Part shown: positions 24,942 to 36,303 of the stretch, in pieces
How the letters are laid out: the number at the start of each line of letters is the position of its first letter
How positions within the stretch are numbered: the stretch's first letter is position 1
Assembly (NCBI RefSeq): GCF_029227915.1
Contig: NC_079884.1
Coordinates: forward strand, 30,382,001 to 30,446,000
Direction of reading: 5' to 3'
Origin: Hydractinia symbiolongicarpus
Taxonomy: Eukaryota > Cnidaria > Hydrozoa > Anthoathecata > Hydractiniidae
DNA length: 64,000 nt
Notes under the pieces: generated by a model
The model's input: only the letters and a program-made list of their open reading frames with translations
The model's database searches: none
What the model was told of the DNA's origin: nothing
Position numbers and translations under genes: made by a program

Positions 24942-25144
24942 ACTATACGTGACAAGCCCGGGATTTACGGGAAATCGCGGGTTTTCGTTTGCCGGCGATT
25001 AAACCTCTTTCATTATGCGTCTCATTAAAAGTGTGAACATTTTTGAAAACTACAAGTCTCATGCGTTTTAGTGGTGAAAAAATAATTTAAAAAATCGTTC
25101 GGGAAATGTGTTTACTCCCTGGGTACTTTCTTTGTATACTTTTG

Positions 25145-27982
25145 ACTATACGGGCCAAGCCCGGGATTTACGGGAAATCGCGGGTTTTCGTTTGCCGGCG
25201 ATTAAAATTCTTTTATTCAGCGTTCCATCAAAAATGAAAACAATTTTGAAAACTACAAGTCTTATGCGTTTTAGTGGTGAAAAAATAATTTAAAAAATCG
25301 TTCTGGAAATGAGTTTACTCAACGAGTACTTTCTTTGTATACATTCGACTATTCGGGCCAAGCCCGGGATTTACGGGAAATCGCGGGTTTCCGTTTGCCG
25401 GCGATTAAACATCTTTCATTAAGCGTCTCATCAAAAATGAAAACATTTTTGAAACCTACAAGTCTCATGCGTTTTAGTGGTGAAAAAATAATTTAAAAAA
25501 TCCTTCGGGAAATGAGTTACTCCCTGGGTACTTTCTTTGTATACATTCGACTATACGGGCCCAGCCCGGGATTTACGGGAAATCGCGGGATTTCGTTTGC
25601 CGGCGATTAAACCACTTTCATTGGCGTCTCATCAAATATGAAATTATTATTGAAAACTACAAGTCTCATGCGTTTTAGTGGTGAAAAAATAATTTAAAAA
25701 ATCGTTCGGAAAATGAGTTTACTCCCTGGGTACTTTCCTTGTATACTTTTGACTGCACGCACCGAGTCCTGGATTTACGGGAAATCGCAGGTTTTTGTTT
25801 GCCAGCGATTAAACTTCTTTTATTCAGCGTCCCATCAAAAATTAAAACAATTTTGAAAACTACAAGTCTTATGCGTTTTAGTGGTGAAAAAATAATTTAA
25901 AAAATCGTTCTGGAAATGAGTTTACTCACAGGGTACTTTCTTTGTATACATTCGACTATACGGGACAAGCCCGGGATTTACGGGAAATCGCGGGTTTTCG
26001 TTTGCCGGCGATTAAACCTCTTTCATTATGCGTCTCATTAAAAGTGAAAACATTTTTGAAAACTACAAGTCTCATGCGTTTTAGTGGTGAACAAATAATT
26101 TAAAAAATCGTTCGGGAAATCAGTTAACTCCCTGGGTACTTTCTTTGTATACATTTGACTATACGGGCCGAGTCCGGGATTTACGGGAAATCGCGGGTTC
26201 TCGTTTGCGAGCGATTAAACTTCTTTTATTTAGCGTCTCATCAAAAATGAAAACATTTCTGAAAACTACAAGTCTCATGCGTTTTAGTAGTGAAAAAATA
26301 ATTTAAAAAATCGTTCGGGAAATGTGTTTACTCCCTGGGTACTTTCTTTGTATACTTTTGACTATACGGGCCAAGCCCGGGATTTACGGGAAATCGCGGG
26401 TTTTCGTTTGCCGGCGATTAAAATTCTTTTATTCAGCGTTCCATCAAAAATGAAAACAATTTTGAAAACTACAAGTCTTATGCGTTTTAGTGGTGAAAAA
26501 ATAATTTAAAAAATCGTTCTGGAAATGAGTTTACTCAACGAGTACTTTCTTTGTATACATTCGACTATTCGGGCCAAGCCCGGGATTTACGGGAAATCGC
26601 GGGTTTCCGTTTGCCGGCGATTAAACATCTTTCATTAAGCGTCTCATCAAAAATGAAAACATTTTTGAAACCTACAAGTCTCATGCGTTTTAGTGGTGAA
26701 AAAATAATTTAAAAAATCCTTCGGGAAATGAGTTACTCCCTGGGTACTTTCTTTGTATACATTCGACTATACGGGCCCAGCCCGGGATTTACGGGAAATC
26801 GCGGGATTTCGTTTGCCGGCGATTAAACCACTTTCATTGGCGTCTCATCAAATATGAAATTATTATTGAAAACTACAAGTCTCATGCGTTTTAGTGGTGA
26901 AAAAATAATTTAAAAAATCGTTCGGAAAATGAGTTTACTCCCTGGGTACTTTCCTTGTATACTTTTGACTGCACGCACCGAGTCCTGGATTTACGGGAAA
27001 TCGCAGGTTTTTGTTTGCCAGCGATTAAACTTCTTTTATTCAGCGTCCCATCAAAAATTAAAACAATTTTGAAAACTACAAGTCTTATGCGTTTTAGTGG
27101 TGAAAAAATAATTTAAAAAATCGTTCTGGAAATGAGTTTACTCACAGGGTACTTTCTTTGTATACATTCGACTATACGGGACAAGCCCGGGATTTACGGG
27201 AAATCGCGGGTTTTCGTTTGCCGGCGATTAAACCTCTTTCATTATGCGTCTCATTAAAAGTGAAAACATTTTTGAAAACTACAAGTCTCATGCGTTTTAG
27301 TGGTGAACAAATAATTTAAAAAATCGTTCGGGAAATCAGTTAACTCCCTGGGTACTTTCTTTGTATACATTTGACTATACGGGCCGAGTCCGGGATTTAC
27401 GGGAAATCGCGGGTTCTCGTTTGCGAGCGATTAAACTTCTTTTATTTAGCGTCTCATCAAAAATGAAAACATTTCTGAAAACTACAAGTCTCATGCGTTT
27501 TAGTAGTGAAAAAATAATTTAAAAAATCGTTCGGGAAATGTGTTTACTCCCTGGGTACTTTCTTTGTATACTTTTGACTATACGGGCCAAGCCCGGGATT
27601 TACGGGAAATCGCGGGTTTTCGTTTGCCGGCGATTACAATTCTTTTATTCAGCGTCCCATCAAAAATGAAAACAATTTTGAAAACTACAAGTCTTATGCG
27701 TTTTAGTGGTGAAAAAATAATTTAAAAAATCGTTCTGGAAATGAGTTTACTCAACGAGTACTTTCTTTGTATACATTGGACTATTCGGGCCAAGCCCGGG
27801 ATTTACGGGAAATCGCGGGTTTCCGTTTGCCGGCGATTAAACATCTTTCATTAAGCGTCTCATCAAAAATGAAAACATTTTTGAAACCTACAAGTCTTAT
27901 GCGTTTTAGTGGTGAAAAAATAATTTAAAAAATCGTTCTGGAAATGAGTTTACTCACAGGGTACTTTCTTTATATACATTCG
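25145..27982 (+). repeat. 1,216-bp 6-mer higher-order repeat (two full copies plus two monomers)
   Basis: The unit runs: 1, CCAAG with GATTAAAATTC; 2, TTCGGGCCAAG with GTTTCCG; 3, CCCAGCCC with GGGATTTCG and CATTGGCG; 4, CACGCACCGAGTCCTGG; 5, GACAAG with GAACAAAT; 6, GAGTCC with GGGTTCTCG and TTTAGTAGTG. Copies are 25145-26360 and 26361-27576, with a further unit begun at 27577. The period is 1,216 because two bases are lost per unit. Units 3-4-5-6-1-2 recur at 29201-30416 after a break. This is the cleanest short-period higher-order repeat in the window. Confidence 0.85.
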
Positions 27983-30010
27983 ACTATACGGGACAAGCCC
28001 GGGATTTACGGGAAATCGCGGGTTTTCGTTTGCCGGCGATTAAACCTCTTTCATTATGCGTCTCATTAAAAGTGAAAACATTTTTGAAAACTACAAGTCT
28101 CATGCGTTTTAGTGGTGAACAAATAATTTAAAAAATCGTTCGGGAAATCAGTTAACTCCCTGGGTACTTTCTTTGTATACATTTGACTATACGGGCCGAG
28201 TCCGGGATTTACGGGAAATCGCGGGTTCTCGTTTGCGAGCGATTAAACTTCTTTTATTTAGCGTCCCATAAAAAATAAAAACATTTTTGAAAACTACAAG
28301 TCTCATGCGTTTTAGTGGTGAAAAAATAATTTAAAAAATCGTTCGGGAAATCAGTTTACTCCCTGGGTACTTTCTTTGTATACTTTTGACTATACGGGCC
28401 GAGTCCGGGATTTACGGGAAACCGCGGGTTTTCGTTTGCGAGCGATTAAACTTCTTTTATTTAGCGTCCCATCAAAAATAAAAACATTTTTGAAAACTAC
28501 AAGTCTCATGCGTTTTAGTGGTGAACAAATAATTTAAAAAATCGTTCGGGAAATCAGTTAACTCCCTGGGTACTTTCTTTGTATACATTTGACTATACGG
28601 GCCGAGTCCGGGATTTACGGGAAATCGCGGGTTCTCGTTTGCGAGCGATTAAACTTCTTTTATTTAGCGTCCCATAAAAAATAAAAACATTTTTGAAAAC
28701 TTCAAGTCTCATGCGTTTTAGTGGTGAAAAAATAATTTAAAAAATCGTTCGGGAAATCAGTTTACTCCCTGGGTACTTTCTTTGTATACTTTTGACTATA
28801 CGGGCCGAGTCCGGGATTTACGGGAAATCGCGGGTTTTCGTTTGCGAGCGATTAAACTTCTTTTATTTAGCGTCCCATCAAAAATAAAAACATTTTTGAA
28901 AACTACAAGTCTCATGCGTTTTAGTGGTAAAAAAATAATTTAAAAAATCGTTTGGGAAATGAGTTTACCCCCTGGGTACTTTCTTTGTATACTTTTGACT
29001 ATACGCACCGAGTCCGGGATTTACGGGAAATCGCGGGTTTCCGTTTGCCGGCGATTAAACATCTTTCATTAAGCGTCTCATCAAAAATGAAAACATTTTT
29101 GAAACCTACAAGTCTCATGCGTTTTAGTGGTGAAAAAATAATTTAAAAAATCCTTCGGGAAATGAGTTACTCCCTGGGTACTTTCTTTGTATACATTCGA
29201 CTATACGGGCCCAGCCCGGGATTTACGGGAAATCGCGGGATTTCGTTTGCCGGCGATTAAACCACTTTCATTAGCGTCTCATCAAATATGAAATTATTAT
29301 TGAAAACTACAAGTCTCATGCGTTTTAGTGGTGAAAAAATAATTTAAAAAATCGTTCGGAAAATGAGTTTACTCCCTGGGTACTTTCCTTGTATACTTTT
29401 GACTGCACGCACCGAGTCCTGGATTTACGGGAAATCGCAGGTTTTTGTTTGCCAGCGATTAAACTTCTTTTATTCAGCGTCCCATCAAAAATTAAAACAA
29501 TTTTGAAAACTACAAGTCTTATGCGTTTTAGTGGTGAAAAAATAATTTAAAAAATCGTTCTGGAAATGAGTTTACTCACAGGGTACTTTCTTTGTATACA
29601 TTCGACTATACGGGACAAGCCCGGGATTTACGGGAAATCGCGGGTTTTCGTTTGCCGGCGATTAAACCTCTTTCATTATGCGTCTCATTAAAAGTGAAAA
29701 CATTTTTGAAAACTACAAGTCTCATGCGTTTTAGTGGTGAACAAATAATTTAAAAAATCGTTCGGGAAATCAGTTAACTCCCTGGGTACTTTCTTTGTAT
29801 ACATTTGACTATACGGGCCGAGTCCGGGATTTACGGGAAATCGCGGGTTCTCGTTTGCGAGCGATTAAACTTCTTTTATTTAGCGTCTCATCAAAAATGA
29901 AAACATTTCTGAAAACTACAAGTCTCATGCGTTTTAGTAGTGAAAAAATAATTTAAAAAATCGTTCGGGAAATGTGTTTACTCCCTGGGTACTTTCTTTG
30001 TATACTTTTG

Positions 30011-31837
30011 ACTATACGGGCCAAGCCCGGGATTTACGGGAAATCGCGGGTTTTCGTTTGCCGGCGATTAAAATTCTTTTATTCAGCGTCCCATCAAAAA
30101 TGAAAACAATTTTGAAAACTACAAGTCTTATGCGTTTTAGTGGTGAAAAAATAATTTAAAAAATCGTTCTGGAAATGAGTTTACTCAACGAGTACTTTCT
30201 TTGTATACATTGGACTATTCGGGCCAAGCCCGGGATTTACGGGAAATCGCGGGTTTCCGTTTGCCGGCGATTAAACATCTTTCATTAAGCGTCTCATCAA
30301 AAATGAAAACATTTTTGAAACCTACAAGTCTTATGCGTTTTAGTGGTGAAAAAATAATTTAAAAAATCGTTCTGGAAATGAGTTTACTCACAGGGTACTT
30401 TTTTTGTATACATTCGACTATACGGGACAAGCCCGGGATTTACGGGAAATCGCGGGTTTTCGTTTGCCGGCGATTAAACCTCTTTCATTATGCGTCTCAT
30501 TAAAAGTAAAAACATTTTTGAAAACTACAAGTCTCATGCGTTTTAGTGGTGAACAAATAATTTAAAAAATCGTTCGGGAAATCAGTTAACTCCCTGGGTA
30601 CTTTCTTTGTATACATTTGACTATACGCGCCGAGTCCGGGATTTACGGGAAATCGCGGGTTCTCGTTTGCGAGCGATTAAACTTCTTTTATTTAGCGTCC
30701 CATAAAAAATAAAAACATTTTTGAAAACTACAAGTCTCATGCGTTTTAGTGGTGAAAAAATAATTTAAAAAATCGTTCGGGAAATCAGTTTACTCCCTGG
30801 GTACTTTCTTTGTATACTTTTGACTATACGGGCCGAGTCCGGGATTTACGGGAAATCGCGGGTTTTCGTTTGCGAGCGATTAAACTTCTTTTATTTAGCG
30901 TCCCATCAAAAATAAAAACATTTTTGAAAACTACAAGTCTCATGCGTTTTAGTGGTAAAAAAATAATTTAAAAAATCGTTCTGGAAATGAGTTTACTCAC
31001 AGGGTACTTTCTTTGTATACATTCGACTATACGGGCCAAGCCCGGGATTTACGGGAAATCGCGGGTTTTCATTTGCCGGCGATTAAACCTCTTTCATTAA
31101 GCGTCTCAACAAAAATGAAAACATTTTTGAAAACTACAAGTCTCATGCGTTTTAGTGGTGAAAAAATAATTTAAAAAATCGTTCGGGAAATCAGTTTACT
31201 CCCTGGGTACTTTCTTTGTATACTTTTGACTATACGGGCCGAGTCCGGGATTTACGGGAAATCGCGGGTTTTCGTTTGCGAGCGATTAAACTTCTTTTAT
31301 TTAGCGTCCCATCAAAAATGAAAACATTTTTGAAAACTACAAGTCTCATGCGTTTTAGTGGTGAAAAAATAATTTAAAAAATCGTTCGGGAAATGAGTTT
31401 ACTCCCTGGGTACTTTTTTTGTATACTTTTGACTATACGGGCCGAGTCCGGGATTTAAGGGAAATCGCGGGTTTTCGATTGCCAGCGATTAAACTTCTTT
31501 TATTCAGCGTCCCATCAAAAATGAAAACATTTTTGAAAACTACCAACCTCATGCGTTTTAGTGGTGAAAAAATAATTTAAAAAATCGTTCGAGAAATGAG
31601 TTTACTCCCTGGGTACTTTTTTTGTATACTTTTCACTATACGGGCCAAGCCCGGGATTTACGGGAAATCGCGGGTTTTCGTTTGCCGGCGATTAAACCTC
31701 TTTCATTAGGCGTCTCATCAAAAATGAAAACATTTTTGAAAACTACAAATCTCATGCGTTTTAGTGGTGAAAAAATAATTTAAAAAATCGTTCGGTAAAT
31801 GAGTTTACTTCCTAGGTACTTTCTTTGTATACATTCG
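30011..31837 (+). repeat. Transition from zone 2 to the core variants
   Basis: The heads in order are CCAAG/AAAATTC, TTCGGGCCAAG, GACAAG, CGCCGAG, GAGTCC, CCAAG (TTTTCATTTGCC, CTCAACAAA), GAGTCC, TTTAAGGG with GATTGCCAGC and ACCAACC, and CACTATAC-CCAAG with ATTAGGCG. The last GTTTCCG monomer of the left side lies here. From 30011 to 50514 the array keeps exact 203-bp register. Confidence 0.75.
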
Positions 31838-33461
31838 ACTATACGGGCCAAGCCTGGGATTTACGGGAAATCGCGGGTTTTCGTTTGCCGGCGATTAAAC
31901 CACTTTCTTTAGGCGTCTCATCAAAAATGAAAACATTTTTGAAAACTACAAGTCTCATGCGTTTCAGTGGTGAAAAAAAAATTTAAAAAAACGTTCGGGA
32001 AATGAGTTTACCCCCTGGGTACTTTCTTTGTATACATTCGAATATACGGGCCAAGCCCCGGATATACGGGAAATCGCGGGATTTTGTTTGCCAGTGATTA
32101 AACCTCTTTCATTAAGCGTCCCATCAAAAATGAAAACATTTTTGAAAACTACAAACCTCATGCGTTTTAGTGGTGAAAAAATAATTTAAAAAATCGTTCG
32201 AGAAATGAGTTTACTCCCTGGGTACTTTTTTTGTATACTTTTGACTATACGGGCCAAGCCCGGGATTTACGGGAAATCGCGGGTTTTCGTTTGCTGGCGA
32301 TTAAACCTCTTTCATTAGGCGTCTCATCAAAAATGAAAACATTTTTGAAAACTACAAATCTCATGCGTTTTAGTGGTGAAAAAATAATTTAAAAAATCGT
32401 TCGGTAAATGAGTTTACTTCCTAGGTACTTTTTTTGTATACATTCGACTATACAGGCCAAGCCTGGGATTTACGGGAAATCGCGGGTTTTCGTTTGCCGG
32501 CGATTAAACCACTTTCATTAAGCGTCTCATCAAAAATGAAAACATTTTTGAAAACTACAAGTCTCATGCGTTTCAGTGGTGAAAAAAAAATTTAAAAAAT
32601 CGTTCGGGAAATCAGTTAACTCCCTGGGTAATTTCTTTGTATACATTTGACTATACGGGCCGAGTCCGGGATTTACGGGAAATCGCGGGTTTTCGTTTGC
32701 GAGCGATTAAACTTCTTTTATTTAGCGTCCCATAAAAAATAAAAACATTTTTGAAAACTACAAGTCTCATGCGTTTTAGTGGTGAAAAAATAATTTAAAA
32801 AATCGTTCGGGAAATCAGTTTACTCCCTGGGTACTTTCTTTGTATACTTTTGACTATACGCACCGAGTCCGGGATTTACGGGAAATCGCGGGTTTTCGTT
32901 TGCCAGCAATTAAAATTCTTTTATTCAGCGTCCCATCAAAAATGAAAACATTTTTGAAAACTACAAGTCTCATGCGTTTTAGTGGTGAAAAAATAATTTA
33001 AAAAATTGTTCGGGAAATCAGTTTACTCCCTGGGTACTTTCTTTGTATACTTTTGACTATACGGGCCGAGTCCGGGATTTACGGGAAATCGCGGGTTTTC
33101 GTTTGCGAGCGATTAAACTTCTTTTATTTAGCGTCCCATCAAAAATAAAAACATTTTTGAAAACTTCAAGTCTCATGCGTTTTAGTGGTGAAAAAATAAT
33201 TTAAAAAATCGTTCGGGAAATGAGTTTACTCCCTGGGTACATTTTTTGTATACTTTTGACTATACGGGTCGAGTCCGGGATTTATGGGAAATCGCGGGTT
33301 TTCGATTGCCAGCGATTAAACTTCTTTTATTCAGCGTCCCATCAAAAATGAAAACATTTTTGAAAACTACAAACCTCATGCGTTTTAGTGGTGAAAAAAT
33401 AATTTAAAAAATCGTTCGAGAAATGAGTTTTCTCCCTGGGTACTTTTTTTGTATACATTCG
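31838..33461 (+). repeat. Eight-monomer core block, earliest copy (matches 38943 on)
   Basis: The order is CCAAGCCTGG with GTTTCAGTGG, AATATACGGGCC with CCCCGG and GATTTTG, CCAAG with GCTGGCG, ACAGGCCAAGCC, GAGTCC with CCCATAAAAAA, GCACC with CAGCAATTAAAATTC, GAGTCC with AACTTCAAG, and GGTCGAG with TTTATGGG. The same order occurs at 38943-40398 (offset 7,105 bp) and, one monomer shorter, at 36507-37810. Confidence 0.78.
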
Positions 33462-36303
33462 ACTATACGGGACAAGCCCGGGATTTACGGGAAATCGCGG
33501 GTTTTCGTTTGCCGGCGATTAAACCTCTTTCATTATGCGTCTCATTAAAAGTAAAAACATTTTTGAAAACTACAAGTCTCATGCGTTTTAGTGGTGAACA
33601 AATAATTTAAAAAATCGTTCGGGAAATCAGTTAACTCCCTGGGTACTTTCTTTGTATACATTTGACTATACGCGCCGAGTCCGGGATTTACGGGAAATCG
33701 CGGGTTCTCGTTTGCGAGTGATTAAACTTCTTTTATTTAGCGTCCCATAAAAAATAAAAACATTTTTGAAAACTACAAGTCTCATGCGTTTTAGTGGTGA
33801 AAAAATAATTTAAAAAATCGTTCGGGAAATCAGTTTACTCCCTGGGTACTTTCTTTGTATACTTTTGACTATACGGGCCGAGTCCGTGATTTACGGGAAA
33901 TCGCGGGTTTTCGTTTGCGAGCGATTAAACTTCTTTTATTTAGCGTCCCATCAAAAATAAAAACATTTTTGAAAACTACAAGTCTCATGCGTTTTAGTGG
34001 TAAAAAAATAATTTAAAAAATCGTTCTGGAAATGAGTTTACTCACAGGGTACTTTCTTTGTATACATTCGACTATACGGGCCAAGCCCGGGATTTACGGG
34101 AAATCGCGGGTTTTCATTTGCCGGCGATTAAACCTCTTTCATTAAGCGTCTAAACAAAAATGAAAACATTTTTGAAAACTACAAGTCTCATGCGTTTTAG
34201 TGGTGAAAAAATAATTTAAAAAATCGTTTGGGAAATGAGTTTACCCCCTGGGTACTTTCTTTGTATACTTTTGACTATACGAACCGAGTCCGGGATTTAC
34301 GGGAAATCGCGGGTTTTCGTTTGCCAGCGATTAAACTTCTTTTATTCAGCGTCCCATCAAAAATGAAAACATTTTTGAAAACTACAAGTCTCATGCGTTT
34401 TAGTGGTGAAAAAATAATTTAAAAAATCGTTCGGGAAATCAGTTTACTCCCTGGGTACTTTCTTTGTATACTTTTGACTATACGGGCCGAGTCCGGGATT
34501 TACGGGAAATCGCGGGTTTTCGTTTGCGAGCGATTAATCTTCTTTTATTTAGCGTCCCATCAAAAATGAAAACATTTTTGAAAACTACAAGTCTCATGCG
34601 TTTTAGTGGTGAAAAAATAATTTAAAAAATCGTTCGGGAAATGAGTTTACTCCCTGGGTACTTTTTTTGTATACTTTTGACTATACGGGCCGAGTCCGGG
34701 ATTTAAGGGAAATCGCGGGTTTTCGATTGCCAGCGATTAAACTTCTTTTATTCAGCGTCCCATCAAAAATGAAAACATTTTTGAAAACTACCAACCTCAT
34801 GCGTTTTAGTGGTGAAAAAATAATTTAAAAAATCGTTCGAGAAATGAGTTTACTCCCTGGGTACTTTTTTTGTATACTTTTCACTATACGGGCCAAGCCC
34901 GGGATTTACGGGAAATCGCGGGTTTTCGTTTGCCGGCGATTAAACCTCTTTCATTATGCGTCTCATTAAAAGTAAAAACATTTTTGAAAACTACAAGTCT
35001 CATGCGTTTTAGTGGTGAAAAAATAATTTAAAAAATCGTTCGGGAAATCAGTTAACTCCCTGGGTACTTTCTTTGTATACATTTGACTATACGCGCCGAG
35101 TCCGGGATTTACGGGAAATCGCGGGTTCTCGTTTGCGAGTGATTAAACTTCTTTTATTTAGCGTCCCATAAAAAATAAAAACATTTTTGAAAACTACAAG
35201 TCTCATGCGTTTTAGTGGTGAAAAAATAATTTAAAAAATCGTTCGGGAAATCAGTTTACTCCCTGGGTACTTTCTTTGTATACTTTTGACTATACGGGCC
35301 GAGTCCGTGATTTACGGGAAATCGCGGGTTTTCGTTTGCGAGCGATTAAACTTCTTTTATTTAGCGTCCCATCAAAAATAAAAACATTTTTGAAAACTAC
35401 AAGTCTCATGCGTTTTAGTGGTAAAAAAATAATTTAAAAAATCGTTCTGGAAATGAGTTTACTCACAGGGTACTTTCTTTGTATACATTCGACTATACGG
35501 GCCAAGCCCGGGATTTACGGGAAATCGCGGGTTTTCATTTGCCGGCGATTAAACCTCTTTCATTAAGCGTCTAAACAAAAATGAAAACATTTTTGAAAAC
35601 TACAAGTCTCATGCGTTTTAGTGGTGAAAAAATAATTTAAAAAATCGTTTGGGAAATGAGTTTACCCCCTGGGTACTTTCTTTGTATACTTTTGACTATA
35701 CGAACCGAGTCCGGGATTTACGGGAAATCGCGGGTTTTCGTTTGCCAGCGATTAAACTTCTTTTATTCAGCGTCCCATCAAAAATGAAAACATTTTTGAA
35801 AACTACAAGTCTCATGCGTTTTAGTGGTGAAAAAATAATTTAAAAAATCGTTCGGGAAATCAGTTTACTCCCTGGGTACTTTCTTTGTATACTTTTGACT
35901 ATACGGGCCGAGTCCGGGATTTACGGGAAATCGCGGGTTTTCGTTTGCGAGCGATTAATCTTCTTTTATTTAGCGTCCCATCAAAAATGAAAACATTTTT
36001 GAAAACTACAAGTCTCATGCGTTTTAGTGGTGAAAAAATAATTTAAAAAATCGTTCGGGAAATGAGTTTACTCCCTGGGTACTTTTTTTGTATACTTTTG
36101 ACTATACGGGCCGAGTCCGGGATTTAAGGGAAATCGCGGGTTTTCGATTGCCAGCGATTAAACTTCTTTTATTCAGCGTCCCATCAAAAATGAAAACATT
36201 TTTGAAAACTACCAACCTCATGCGTTTTAGTGGTGAAAAAATAATTTAAAAAATCGTTCGAGAAATGAGTTTACTCCCTGGGTACTTTTTTTGTATACTT
36301 TTC
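33462..36303 (+). repeat. 1,421-bp 7-mer tandem (33462-34882 / 34883-36303)
   Basis: Seven monomers repeat with exactly 1,421 bp spacing: ATTATGCG with AAAAGTAAAAAC, CGCCGAG with GCGAGTGATT, GAGTCCGTGAT, CCAAG with TTTTCATTTGCC and GTCTAAACAAA, GAACCGAG, GAGTCC with GCGATTAATC, and TTTAAGGG with ACCAACC. The first monomer of the second copy has a CCAAG head where the first has GACAAG, so the crossover lies inside that monomer, upstream of TGCGTCTCATT. Confidence 0.83.

Larger units (their letters stand above)
22460..30010 (+). repeat. Super-unit copy 2, modified (about 37 monomers)
   Basis: Matches 15766-22459 in order. It has an extra TTTGACAAAGCCGG monomer at 24739 (a repeat of 24130, 609 bp apart), which shifts the offset from 6,694 to 6,897. 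It also has an amplified 6-mer (25145-27576) in place of the single copy plus 608-bp duplication. The section 27577-29810 corresponds to 20072-22302, again with one extra monomer (offset 7,505 then 7,708). Confidence 0.75.

Noticed and set aside
31964-32161. Minus-strand open frames of 60-71 codons (17374, 24068, 24677, 31964, 36633, 39069, 52947, 53150, 53758, 54101)
   Set aside because: They are the reverse complement of the same satellite and recur with particular monomer variants; no independent sign of coding.
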